This document shows, piece by piece, positions 1 through 8,503 of a stretch of 64,000 nucleotides of DNA. Both the position numbers and the translations under genes were made by a program. The notes under the pieces are model-generated. The model was given only the letters and a program-made list of their open reading frames with translations, did not search any database and was not told where the DNA came from. Positions within the stretch are counted from its first letter, which is position 1. Each line of letters begins with the position of its first letter. The DNA is from RYN-230 sp963851025. Lineage in GTDB: Bacteria > Actinomycetota > Actinomycetes > Streptosporangiales > Streptosporangiaceae. The stretch is from positions 226,023 to 290,022 of the forward strand of contig CAWKOA010000010.1 of assembly GCA_963851025.1 (NCBI GenBank). Reading direction: 5' to 3'.

Positions 1-10
1 GGTGCTGACC

Positions 11-310
11 ATGCCCACGTTCTTGTTTTCCTACCGGGTGCCGGCGGACTACCAGCTGGGCCGCCCGGAAGCGGCCGCCAGCTGGACCGCGTTCTTCGAC
101 GGGATGGGTGACCACGTGGTGGACCGGGGCCAGCCCGCGTCCCAGACCGCGGAGATCGGCCACTGCGGGGCGGGCACCCGGCCCGGCGGGTACTCGCTGA
201 TCTCGGCCGCGGACCTGGAGACCGCGCTCACGCTGGCCAAGGGCTGCCCGGCCCTGGCTGCCGGCGGGGTGCAGGTCGGCCAGCTCGCAGACCTGGGGCC
301 CGTCGCCTGA
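11..310 (+). CDS. YCII-related domain protein
   Basis: A 99-residue soluble protein opening MPTFLFSYRVP. Its layout matches small YCII-related (DGPF-type) proteins: an N-terminal beta strand, an AWTAFFDGMG-like helix, a GGYSLISA segment and a C-terminal GGVQVGQLADL segment. Members form dimeric ferredoxin-like folds; most have no known reaction, and some sit beside ECF sigma factors. I chose the ATG at 11. A GTG at 2 is also in frame, and the first bases of the window leave no room to judge a ribosome binding site, so the N-terminus is uncertain. It converges with the acetyltransferase gene that ends at 329. The family is fairly sure; the role is unknown. Confidence 0.7.
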   Translation: MPTFLFSYRVPADYQLGRPEAAASWTAFFDGMGDHVVDRGQPASQTAEIGHCGAGTRPGGYSLISAADLETALTLAKGCPALAAGGVQVGQLADLGPVA

Positions 311-328
311 CCAGGCCCGTCAGCCGGG

Positions 329-1138
329 TCAGCCATGCTCGCCGGGCTGGCCAGCACCGGGTTGGCCAGCACCGGGCTGGCCAGCACCGGGGCCGTGGCT
401 CCGGTGGATGAGCCAGACGTTGGGTTCCCAGTACCGGCCTGTGTCCTGGTCACGGTCGATATGCACGGTGGCCAGGCCGGCCGGGAACACGTAGTCGCCG
501 GTCTCCGGGAACTTCATCCCGGTCCAGGACTCCCAGTCCGCGACGTTCCCGGTGATGCGCAGTGAGCGGGGGAGGACGGGGCCCAGCCGGCCCCCGAGCC
601 GGGTGTGCACCCGGATCCACGGGTCGAACGGCGTCCCGTCCTCCCGCGTCCAGCGGGCGTAACGCTCGATCGGGATGCCCGGGTAGCGCTCTTTCAGGTT
701 CGGCCGGACCGGCGCGATGAGGTGGGCCAGACCGGCGCCGGAGGCCAGCCCGGCCATGGCCCGCAACACCGCGGCCGACAGGCCGCGGCCCTGGTGGCGC
801 GGCAGGATCTCGGCGGCCAGCGCGCACAGCGCCGTCGGTGTCCTGCCCGCGGCCCGCAGGGCGAACCCGGCCTGGATGGACGCGTCGATGCCCGGGCCCA
901 GGGCCGCGTCGGTGCCGTCCCAGGCCACCGGGATGGTGTGACCCTCGGCCAGCACCTGTCCCGGGCCGGCGTCGTACAGCACGAACTGCCACTCGGGAAA
1001 GGTCTCGTACAGCCGGTCCCAGTACTGGTTGAGCACGTCGCCGTGCCGGTTGTACTCCGGCCACACCTCGGACGACAGGCCGCCGATGCTGTCCCACAGC
1101 TCGGGCCGCTCGCTGTACCGGATCATCTGCGGGGTCAT
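329..1138 (-). CDS. GNAT-like N-acetyltransferase
   Basis: A 269-residue protein starting MTPQMIRYSERPELWD. The middle holds the acetyl-CoA loop pattern of GNAT enzymes (LPRHQGRGLSAAVLRAM), followed by HLIAPVRPNLKERYP, as in actinobacterial GNAT-like proteins about 270 residues long. The substrate cannot be read from the sequence. The ATG overlaps the stop of the upstream epoxide hydrolase (ATGA, 1135-1138), so the two genes are translationally coupled. The C-terminus carries three GAGQP repeats encoded by a 15-base tandem repeat. Reading the frame further upstream gives only low-complexity sequence that is a shadow of the hydrolase gene, so that extension was rejected. Confidence 0.75.
   Translation of the reverse strand: MTPQMIRYSERPELWDSIGGLSSEVWPEYNRHGDVLNQYWDRLYETFPEWQFVLYDAGPGQVLAEGHTIPVAWDGTDAALGPGIDASIQAGFALRAAGRTPTALCALAAEILPRHQGRGLSAAVLRAMAGLASGAGLAHLIAPVRPNLKERYPGIPIERYARWTREDGTPFDPWIRVHTRLGGRLGPVLPRSLRITGNVADWESWTGMKFPETGDYVFPAGLATVHIDRDQDTGRYWEPNVWLIHRSHGPGAGQPGAGQPGAGQPGEHG
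344..388. repeat. 15-bp tandem repeat, three copies, in a gene 3' end
   Basis: Three consecutive copies of gggctggccagcacc with one mismatch. They encode GAGQP three times at the C-terminus of the acetyltransferase. The copy number is probably variable; any function is unknown. Confidence 0.85.
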
Positions 1139-2316
1139 GGTGCCTGGCGGGCCGGCCGGAACACGTCGCGGAGCGTCTGCGCCAGCAGCGCGGGCTCGGC
1201 CACCGCCGGGAAGTGCCCGCCCCGGTCGTGCTCGGCCCAGGCGGTCAGCCGGAAGTACCGTTCGGCCAGCTCGCGGGGCGGCTTGGGGAACGGGACCCGC
1301 TCGCCGCCGAAGATACTGACCGCGGTAGGCACAGCGGGCGGGTCCCCGGGCGGCAGCGCCGTGCCGGGGTGGTGGGCGTAGGCCCAGTAGGGCAGCAGCG
1401 ACGAGGTGATGGTGCCGGTGACCCAGTACAGGGTGAGCGTGCCGAGCAGCAGGTCCCGGCCGAACGCGGGCTGGCCGTCGCCGGTGACCGCGCTCCAGGC
1501 CGTGATCTTCTCCCCGATCCAGGCGGCCAGGCCGGCCGGGGAATCGTTCAGCGCGGCGCCCAGCGTGGACGGCTTGGTCGTGTGCTCGTGGGCGTACCCG
1601 CCTTCCTCCGCCGTCCACGCGGCCACCTCGGCCAGGAACGTCTCCTCAGCGGGGCTCCACGGCCGGGGTGGCGCGGCCAGTCCCGGCGTGGCCAGGTGGA
1701 TGCCCGCGACCGCGGCGGGGAAGTCCCGGGCCAGCCACGCGGTGACCCCGGCCCCGAGGTCACTGCCGTGCGCGGCGAACCGGGGGTAGCCCAGTCCCTC
1801 GGTCATCAGCCGGTGCCACAGCGCGGCCACCGCGGCCGCGGTGAGGCCGCCCGGCGGCGGGGTGGCGGAGAAGCCGAACCCCGGCAGCGAGGGCACCACC
1901 ACGGTGAACGCGTCCGCCGGGTCGCCGCCGTGCGCGGCCGGGTCGGCCAGCAGCGGGATCAGGTCCAGGTACTCGCAGAACGAGCCGGGCCAGCCGTGGG
2001 TCAGCAGCAGCGGCAGCGGGTCCGGGCCCTGGCCGGGCACGTGGACCAGGTGGATCAGCTGGCCGTCCACGGCCGCTTCCTGGTGGGTCAGCCGGTCCAG
2101 CCGGGCCTGGAAGGCGGCGGTGTCGAACGACCGCCAGTCCGCCAGCAGCGCTTCCAGCCAGGACCGGGGCACGCCGCGTTCCCAGCCGTCCCCGTCCGCC
2201 GCGGGCAGCCGGGACCGGCGCAGCCGTTCCCGCAGGTCGTCCACGGCGTCCCCGGCCAGGGTGACCCGGATGTCCCGGGTGCGCACTTCGCCCACCCAGC
2301 CAGCATGGCAGGCCAT
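1135..2316 (-). CDS. Epoxide hydrolase, alpha/beta fold
   Basis: About 393 residues with the N-terminal epoxide-hydrolase domain (IRVTLAGDAVDDLRERL) followed by an alpha/beta hydrolase core. LLLTHGWPGSFCEYL is the oxyanion HGWP motif. HGSDLGAGVTAWLA holds the nucleophilic Asp in the expected GSDLG(A) elbow. GGHFPAVAEP near the C-terminus supplies the catalytic His. The enzyme should open epoxides to diols through a covalent Asp ester; the substrate is unknown. The ATG at 2316 directly abuts a strong terminator hairpin (2317-2351), which leaves little leader. GTG codons at 2295 or 2286 are alternative starts. The stop overlaps the start of the acetyltransferase (ATGA). Confidence 0.85.
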   Translation of the reverse strand: MACHAGWVGEVRTRDIRVTLAGDAVDDLRERLRRSRLPAADGDGWERGVPRSWLEALLADWRSFDTAAFQARLDRLTHQEAAVDGQLIHLVHVPGQGPDPLPLLLTHGWPGSFCEYLDLIPLLADPAAHGGDPADAFTVVVPSLPGFGFSATPPPGGLTAAAVAALWHRLMTEGLGYPRFAAHGSDLGAGVTAWLARDFPAAVAGIHLATPGLAAPPRPWSPAEETFLAEVAAWTAEEGGYAHEHTTKPSTLGAALNDSPAGLAAWIGEKITAWSAVTGDGQPAFGRDLLLGTLTLYWVTGTITSSLLPYWAYAHHPGTALPPGDPPAVPTAVSIFGGERVPFPKPPRELAERYFRLTAWAEHDRGGHFPAVAEPALLAQTLRDVFRPARQAP

Positions 2317-2351
2317 GAAGGCCCCGGCGCGCTGGGCGCGCCGGGGCCTTC
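2317..2351 (-). terminator. Perfect 16-bp stem-loop after the TetR-MFS operon
   Basis: A 16-base arm (2317-2332) pairs perfectly with 2336-2351 around a 3-base loop. It lies 21 bases past the MFS stop and directly ahead of the hydrolase start. There is no T-run, as is usual for high-GC actinobacterial terminators. Confidence 0.8.
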
Positions 2352-2371
2352 GGTGCTGGATACGGGACCGG

Positions 2372-4051
2372 TCAGGTATCCCTGGTGGCGTCCTGGGGGT
2401 CGAGGGATTCGGGGGACACCGTGGCCTGGGCCGAACCCGGCTCGTCCAGCACCTCGGCAGACACCGTGGCCCCCGGGACGGACATGGCCGCATCCGGGGC
2501 CTGGGTGCCCGCGTCGGCCTCCGGCCAGGTCTTCAGCTCCACCTGGGGGATGAGCCAGGAGGCGAGGAAGGCCAGGAAGGCGATCGGCACCGCCACCAGG
2601 AACACGGTCTGGATCGATTCCGCGTAGCCCGCCACGAAGCCCGCGTGCACCACGGCCGGCAGCTTGCTCAGCAGGGCGGGAGTGGCGTCCGCGCTGCTGA
2701 AGCCGGACGGGAGGGTCACCCCGTGCAGGTGGCTGGCCAGGTTCCCGATCAGCACGTTGGAGAAGATCGCGCCGAAGATCGCGGTACCGAAGGACCCGCC
2801 GATGGACCGGAAGAACGTGGCCCCGGACGTGGCCACGCCCAGCTCGCTGTGCGGCACCCCGTTCTGCACGATGATGACGAGCACCTGCATCACGCCGCCG
2901 ATGCCCAGACCCAGCACCAGCATGTAGATCGCGTCCAGGTACGTGGGCGTGTGCACGCCCATCAGGTGCAGCAGGAACATGCCGACGGTCATCAGCGCGG
3001 TGCCCATGATCGGGAAGAACCGGTACCGGCCGGTCCTGGAGATGACCTGGCCGGAGCCGATCGACATGAACAGCAGCCCGGCCATCAGCGGCAGCAGGTA
3101 CACGCCGGAAATGGTCGGCGAGATGCCCCGCACCACCTGGAAGAACGCCGGCAGGTAGGTGATGGCGCCGAACATCGCGAAGCCGACGATGAAGCCGACG
3201 ACGCTGGTCACCGAGAACGTGCGCAGCTTGAACAGGTGCAGCGGCAGGACGGGCTCGGCAGCGCGGCGCTCGACCAGCACGAACACGCCGATGAGCACGG
3301 CCCCGGCCGCACCCAGGATGTAGATGGGTGCCGAGTTCCACGCGTAAGTGGTGCCGCCCAGGCTGGTCAGCAGGATCAGCGACGTGGCGGCCAGCGACAG
3401 CACCAGGGTGCCGAGGTAGTCGATGACGTGGTGCACCTTGGTCAGCGCGCCGGGCACCTGGACGGCCACCACGGCCAGCGCGACCAGGCCGATCGGCACG
3501 TTGATGTAGAAGATCCAGCGCCAGGACAGGTTGTCCACGAAGACCCCGCCGAGCAGCGGGCCGATCACGCTGGACACGCCGAAGACCGCGCCGAACAGGC
3601 CGACGTAGCGGCCCCGCTCGCGGGGCGAGACGATGTCCCCCACGATGGCCTGGGCGCCGACCATCAGCCCGCCGGCGCCGAGGCCCTGCACCGCGCGGAA
3701 CGCGATGAGCTCGAACATCGAGTGGCTGAGCCCGGACAGGATCGAGCCGATCAGGAAGATCACGATGGCGGCCTGGAAGAAGATCTTCCGGCCGTACTGG
3801 TCGCCCAGCTTGCCCCACAGCGGTGTGGACACCGTGGTGGCGAGCAGGTACGCGGTGATCACCCAGGCGATATGCGATCCGCCCTGGAGGTCACCGACGA
3901 TCGTCGGCAGCGCCGTGGACACGATGGTCTGGTCGAGCGCGGCCAGCAGCATGCCGAGCATCAGCGCGCCGATGATCAGGAAGATCCGCCGCTGGCTGAG
4001 CCCGGGCAGCGCGCTGCCGGGGGCGACGGCAGTGCTGTCTGGGGATGTCAT
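2372..4051 (-). CDS. DHA2-family (14-TMS) MFS drug efflux transporter
   Basis: A 559-residue membrane protein with the DHA2/EmrB-QacA layout. The first membrane segment is IIGALMLGMLLAALDQTIVSTALPTIV, where the acidic ALDQTIV motif is typical. Motif A-like LWGKLGDQYGRK comes next, then the antiporter motif C-like GVSSVIGPLLGGVFVD followed by WRWIFYINVPIG. The C-terminus is hydrophilic. It should export small toxic compounds using proton-motive force. The start overlaps the stop of the tetR gene (ATGA at 4048-4051), so the two form a coupled regulator-pump operon, and the pump is probably repressed by that TetR protein. The substrate is unknown. Confidence 0.9.
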   Translation of the reverse strand: MTSPDSTAVAPGSALPGLSQRRIFLIIGALMLGMLLAALDQTIVSTALPTIVGDLQGGSHIAWVITAYLLATTVSTPLWGKLGDQYGRKIFFQAAIVIFLIGSILSGLSHSMFELIAFRAVQGLGAGGLMVGAQAIVGDIVSPRERGRYVGLFGAVFGVSSVIGPLLGGVFVDNLSWRWIFYINVPIGLVALAVVAVQVPGALTKVHHVIDYLGTLVLSLAATSLILLTSLGGTTYAWNSAPIYILGAAGAVLIGVFVLVERRAAEPVLPLHLFKLRTFSVTSVVGFIVGFAMFGAITYLPAFFQVVRGISPTISGVYLLPLMAGLLFMSIGSGQVISRTGRYRFFPIMGTALMTVGMFLLHLMGVHTPTYLDAIYMLVLGLGIGGVMQVLVIIVQNGVPHSELGVATSGATFFRSIGGSFGTAIFGAIFSNVLIGNLASHLHGVTLPSGFSSADATPALLSKLPAVVHAGFVAGYAESIQTVFLVAVPIAFLAFLASWLIPQVELKTWPEADAGTQAPDAAMSVPGATVSAEVLDEPGSAQATVSPESLDPQDATRDT

Positions 4052-4747
4052 TCCTCGTCCTTTCCGGGCGCCGCCGTCCCCGTGACGGGGCGCAGTGAGC
4101 AGTGTTCGGGTAGTCCGTCGGCCAGGGCCTGGAAGGCCCGGTCGGTAAGCAGGTCCAGCGGCTCCGCGCCGCCGGAGCTGGCCCAGTAGACCGTGGTCGC
4201 GCGGATCACGGCGCCGGCGATGCCGGCCAGCAGGGCCGGGTAGGGGTCGCGGGCAGGATCGGTGCCCAGCCTTTCCGCGACGGCCTCGGCCATGGCCCCT
4301 TCGATGCTCGCCATGTGCGCGGACTGGGCCGCCCGCAGGTGCGGGTCAGCCCGGACCACCTTCATCCGGCGCAGCATGTCCTGCGGGTCGCCGCCCAGTT
4401 CGCCGAGTTCGTCGGTGACCTTGCGGGCCTCGATGGCCAGCGGCCTGGCGCAGTGCCTCCAGGGCCGGATCGCCCGGGGCCTGGCGCAGGATCCGCTCGC
4501 GCATCGCGCTGATCCGGTCGGGGTCCGCCCCGAACAGCGCGGCTTCCTTGGACGGGAAGTAGTTGAAGAAGGTCCGCGGTGAGACGTCGGCCGCCTCGGC
4601 GATGTCCTCCACCGTGACGTGCATGAAGCCGCGCTGGGCCACGAGATCCAGGGCGTGCCGGCGGAGCGACCGGCGGGTGGCGAGCTTCTTGCGCTCGCGC
4701 AATGAGGTCTGTGGTTCTGCCACCGGGGCGGTATCGGCCAGGGTCAT
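4048..4747 (-). CDS. TetR-family regulator of the efflux operon, frameshifted
   Basis: The N-terminal TetR helix-turn-helix is clear: RRSLRRHALDLVAQRGF, then VEDIAEAADVSPRTFFNYFPSKEAAL. The frame then breaks near 4437-4448. The C-terminal half, LAIEARKVTDELGELGGDPQ then MLRRMKVVRADPHLRAAQ, continues in another frame to 4048. Removing one base (QALAIEARK) restores a protein of about 232 residues, a normal TetR length. The start at 4747 (MTLADTAPV) was chosen because an inverted repeat and a TTGACC promoter element lie just upstream. It probably represses itself and the MFS pump. The break is most likely a sequence error, since the downstream half is still protein-like. Confidence 0.8.
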
Positions 4748-4778
4748 GTTGCGCTCACTGAAAGCTGATAACTCATCG

Positions 4779-4801
4779 AATGTTGCGGTCAGGTCAACAT
4801 T
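4779..4801 (-). promoter_or_regulatory. TetR autoregulatory operator overlapping the promoter
   Basis: Perfect 7-bp arms AATGTTG and CAACATT are separated by 9 bases. On the minus strand the repeat covers a TTGACC -35 element (4797-4792), with a GTTATC/AGTTAT-like -10 17-19 bases further on. That places the tetR start site within about 20 bases of its ATG. The arrangement suits TetR autorepression. Confidence 0.55.
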
Positions 4802-4937
4802 ACAGTCCATGCAAAAATTCCTGGCGGGCGGGGAGATTTTCCGGGCCGGACGGAGGCCGCACCGCGGGGGCCGGCGGAGGCCGCCGCCGGGCCTGGAGGG
4901 CCACGGCCCGTCCGGGTCGAGGGCCCCAGCCGGGCCC

Positions 4938-4966
4938 TTGACAGGGCCCGGAACGGGGTCTACGTT
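4938..4966 (+). promoter_or_regulatory. Sigma-70-type promoter for the chitinase gene
   Basis: TTGACA (4938-4943), a 17-base spacer, then TACGTT (4961-4966), about 100 bases ahead of the chitinase start. The predicted transcription start falls at the inverted repeat at 4975-5001. In the stretch 4748-5070 I see only these two promoter/operator sites and GC-rich hairpin-forming sequence, with no gene. Confidence 0.5.
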
Positions 4967-4974
4967 CAAGGGCA

Positions 4975-5001
4975 AACTAATAGTAAAGTTTCTTATTAGT
5001 T
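4975..5001. promoter_or_regulatory. Inverted repeat at the chitinase transcription start
   Basis: Perfect 8-bp arms AACTAATA and TATTAGTT flank an 11-base AT-rich spacer, which stands out in a very GC-rich genome. The position just downstream of the TTGACA promoter fits a repressor operator. It differs in sequence from the repeat at 4779-4801, so the binding protein may differ too. Confidence 0.5.
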
Positions 5002-5070
5002 AGGTCAGCCCGTTCTTCCGCCCAGACGCGCCCGGCCCCGGGCGCCTGGACCCCGCCCGCTGGAGGACGT

Positions 5071-6772
5071 ATGAGAGCGCGCCCTGATCGCCGCCCCGGC
5101 CGCCCTGCTGCTGGCCACGTTCCTGACCGCAACGGCGGCGGCCGGCCCGGCGGCCGCCGCCGCCAACCTGTTAACCAATCCCGGCTTCGAGACCGGCACG
5201 CTGTCCGGCTGGACGTGCGCGGCCACCGACCACGTGACGGCCAGCCCCGTCCACTCCGGCTCCGGCGCGCTGGCCGGGGCGGCCAGCGGCAGCGACGACG
5301 CCCAGTGCACGCAGACCGTGAGCGTGCAGCCCAGCTCGGCGTACACGCTGACCGGCTGGGTGCAGGGCAGCTACGTGTTCCTCGGCGACACCGGCACCGG
5401 CAGCACGGACACCGGCACCTGGACCGCCTCGGCCGCCGGCTGGCAGCAGCTTTCCACCTCGTTCACCACCGGCGCCTCGACCACCAGCGTCACCGTGTAC
5501 GTGCACGGGTGGTACGGCCAGGGCACCTACTACGCCGACGACCTGTCACTCACCGGCCCCGGCGGGAGCGGCGGCGGGGGAGGAGGCGGCAGCGTGCCGG
5601 CCGCGCCGGCCGGGCTCACCGTCACCGGGACCACGGCCTCGTCCGTGTCCCTGTCCTGGACCGCCCCGGCGGGCACGGTCACCGGGTACACCGTGTACCA
5701 GAACGGCACCCGGGCGGCCTCGGTGACGGGCACCTCGGCCACGATCACCGGCCTGGCCGCCGCCACCACGTACAGCTTCACCGTGACCGCGTCCAACAGC
5801 GCCGGCGAGTCCGCGGCCTCGTCCGCGGTCCAGGCCACCACCGCCTCCTCCGGCGGCGGAGGGGGCGGGGGCGGCAGCCCGGGCAGTTACGTGGTCGCGC
5901 CGTACGCGGACATGACCAACAACCAGGAGCCCATGCTGAACGAGGCGGCCACCCAGGCCGGCCTGAAGGCGTTCAGCGCCGCGTTCGTGATCGGCAGCGG
6001 CTGCACGCCGATCTGGGGCGACACCCTTCCGGTCACTAACGATCCGACCGTGACCGGTGAGATCACCACGGCCGAGGCCGACGGCGCGCAGCCCATCGTG
6101 TCCTTCGGCGGCGAGTCGGGCAGCGAGCTGGCCGCATCGTGCTCCAGCCTCAGCCAGCTCACCGCGGCCTACCAGTCGGTGATCGCCACCTTGCACGTGA
6201 CGCACATCGACTTCGACATCGAGGGGGCCGAGATCGCCTACACCGCCGACAACGCCCTGCGCTTCCAGGCCATCAACGCCCTGGAGGCGGCCAACCCCGG
6301 CCTGGTCGTGTCGGTCACCATCCCGGTGCTGCCCAGCGGGCCCGACGCCAACGGCCAGGCCTTCCTGGCCGCGGCCCGGGCGGCAGGCACCCGGATCGAC
6401 GTCATCAACGTGATGACGATGGACTACTACGGAACCTGGGACACGGGCGGCCCGAACATGGGCGCCGACGCGGTGGCCGCGGCCCAGGCCACCCTGGCCT
6501 ACGCGCGGACGCTATGGCCCGGCATGACCTACGCCAACATCGGCGTAACCCCGATGATCGGCCAGAACGACGACCCCGCCGAGGTATTCACCGAGGCGGA
6601 CGCGCAGACCCTGGTCAGCTTCGCCACCCAGAACCACCTGGGGCGGCTCGCGTTCTGGTCGGTGGACCGGGACCAGTCGTGCGGCGGCTCGGCCAGCGGC
6701 CTGCCCGCCTGCTCGGAGATCAGCCAGCAGCCGCTGGACTTCACCAGGATTTTCCTGAAGTACACCGGCTGA
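5071..6772 (+). CDS. Secreted GH18 chitinase with CBM and FN3 domains, frameshifted at the N-terminus
   Basis: After the ATG at 5071 (good GGAGG at 5062-5066) the frame is off by one. Deleting one C near 5083 joins MRARLIAA to a signal peptide of the type LLLATFLTATAAAGPAAAAA. The mature protein starts NLLTNPGFETGTLSGW, the usual opening of a carbohydrate-binding module. A Gly linker, a fibronectin III domain (VPAAPAGLTVTGTTASSVSL onward) and a second Gly linker follow. The catalytic domain has the GH18 signature HIDFDIEG, whose acid/base Glu is encoded at 6221-6223, and later DYYGTWD. It should cleave chitin outside the cell. Without the frame correction the open frame begins only at a GTG at 5234 and lacks the signal peptide. 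Confidence 0.85.
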
Positions 6773-6873
6773 TCTGGCCGTCCCGTCCTGGCCCGGTGTG
6801 GCGCACGACTCACAACCGGCAGGCCGTCACCTGCCGAATACCAGTGACCAGCCCCCATGCGAGACTCGAGGAT

Positions 6874-8388
6874 ATGTCCACGTCCCTGCGTTGCCTGGTC
6901 ACAGGCTCATCCGGGTACATCGGCGGCCGGCTCGTGCCCGAGCTGCTCGCCGCGGGCCACCGGGTCCGGTGCATGGCCCGGGACCCGGGAAAGCTGGGTA
7001 ACCGGCCCTGGACCGACGACGTGGAGATCGCCCAGGCCGACGTCATGGACGCCGCGGCGGTCCGGCGGGCGCTGCAGGACGTGGACGTGGCCTACTACCT
7101 GATCCACTCCCTCGGCACCGGTGCCTCGTTCGAGCAGAAGGATCGCGACGCGGCCGGGCTGTTCGCCGCGGCGGCCTCGGAAGCGGGGGTGCGGCGCATC
7201 GTGTACCTGGGCGGGATCGTGTCCGGCCCGGCCGCGGACCTGTCCCCGCACCTGCGTTCCCGGGGCGAGGTGGGCGACATCCTGCTGCACAGCGGGGTGC
7301 CGACCGCCGCCCTGCAGGCCGCCGTGATCATCGGCAGCGGCTCGGCGTCGTTCGAGATGCTCCGCTACCTGACCGAGCGGCTGCCGGTCATGGTCACCCC
7401 GAAGTGGGTGGAGACCAGGATCCAGCCGATCGCGGTCAGCGACGTGCTCCGCTACCTGGCCGGCTGCGCGGACCTGCCGCCGGACGTCAACCGCCGGTTC
7501 GACATCGGCGGCCCGGACATCCTCACCTACGCGGAGATGATGCGGCGCTACACCGAGGCGGCCGGGCTGCCGCCGCGGGTGCTGATCCCGGTGCCGCTGC
7601 TCACCCCGCGGCTGTCGTCGCTGTGGGTCGGGCTGGTCACGCCGGTACCGTCCGGGCTGGCCATGCCCCTGGTGGAATCGCTGCGCAACGAGGTGGTGTG
7701 CGCCGAGCACGACATCGCCGAGTACGTCCCCGACCCGCCGGGCGGCCTGCTCCCCATCGGCCAGGCCCTCAGCCTGGCGCTGCGGCACACCGCCGAGGGG
7801 GACGTGTCCACCCGCTGGTCCTCAGCGGGCACCCCTGGCGCGCCCAGCGATCCGCTGCCCAGCGACCCCGCCTGGGCGGGCGGCTCCCTGTTCGTGGACG
7901 ACCGGAGCAGCGTGGTCCGGGCCTCACCCGAGGCGCTGTGGCGGGTCATCGAGGGCATCGGCGGCGAGACCGGCTGGTACTCCTTCCCGCTCGCCTGGGC
8001 CGTGCGCGGGCTGATGGACCGGCTGGCCGGCGGGGTCGGGCTGCGCCGCGGCCGCCGCGACCCGAAGCACCTGCTGGTCGGGGACGCGCTGGACTTCTGG
8101 CGGGTCGAGGCCATCACCCCCGGGTCCCTGCTCCGGCTGCGCGCCGAGATGAAGCTGCCCGGCCTGGCCTGGCTCGAGCTGTCGGTCGGCGAGGACGACC
8201 AGGGCCGGACCGTCTACCACCAGCGGGCCATCTTCCAGCCCCGCGGCGCGGCCGGCATCGCGTACTGGCGGTCCATCTCCCCGTTCCACGGCGTCGTGTT
8301 CGGCGGCATGGTCCGCAACATCGCCCAGGCCGCCGAGCACGTCAGCCCGTGGGGCGTCGCCGCCACGGAGAACGCCGGGCCGGGTTAG
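6874..8388 (+). CDS. NAD(P)-binding SDR-like protein fused to a DUF2867 domain
   Basis: A 504-residue protein. The N-terminal half is an atypical/extended SDR with the nucleotide-binding TGSSGYIGGRL motif at about residues 9-19 and a VDVAYYLIHSLG segment typical of NmrA-like and ribosome-associated SDRs. The C-terminal half, from about SLFVDDRSSVVRASPEALW, matches DUF2867, which resembles a SRPBCC-type ligand-binding fold. Similar fusions are widespread in actinobacteria, with no settled reaction. The start at 6874 follows GAGG by only two bases. It converges with the ABC permease gene, with a terminator between them. Confidence 0.85.
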   Translation: MSTSLRCLVTGSSGYIGGRLVPELLAAGHRVRCMARDPGKLGNRPWTDDVEIAQADVMDAAAVRRALQDVDVAYYLIHSLGTGASFEQKDRDAAGLFAAAASEAGVRRIVYLGGIVSGPAADLSPHLRSRGEVGDILLHSGVPTAALQAAVIIGSGSASFEMLRYLTERLPVMVTPKWVETRIQPIAVSDVLRYLAGCADLPPDVNRRFDIGGPDILTYAEMMRRYTEAAGLPPRVLIPVPLLTPRLSSLWVGLVTPVPSGLAMPLVESLRNEVVCAEHDIAEYVPDPPGGLLPIGQALSLALRHTAEGDVSTRWSSAGTPGAPSDPLPSDPAWAGGSLFVDDRSSVVRASPEALWRVIEGIGGETGWYSFPLAWAVRGLMDRLAGGVGLRRGRRDPKHLLVGDALDFWRVEAITPGSLLRLRAEMKLPGLAWLELSVGEDDQGRTVYHQRAIFQPRGAAGIAYWRSISPFHGVVFGGMVRNIAQAAEHVSPWGVAATENAGPG

Positions 8389-8440
8389 GCCCGGCGGCCG
8401 CCCGGCGGACCGGGCCGGATACGCCCGGCGGCCACGGGCC

Positions 8441-8474
8441 GGGTGCTCCGCGGCGTTAAGGCCGCGGAACACCC
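8441..8474. terminator. Bidirectional stem-loop between convergent genes
   Basis: 14-base arms 8441-8454 and 8461-8474 with one non-Watson-Crick pair and a 6-base loop. They lie between the stops of the SDR gene (8388) and the ABC permease gene (8504), so the structure could end transcription from both sides. Weaker GC-rich hairpins flank it. Confidence 0.65.
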
Positions 8475-8503
8475 AGTCGTGGCCGCCCGGGGACGCTGGG
8501 CGG

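Noticed and set aside
1841..4189. 782-residue open frame on the plus strand across the epoxide hydrolase and MFS genes
   Set aside because: It is antisense to two clear genes, and its residues are Arg/Gly/His-rich shadow composition without domains.
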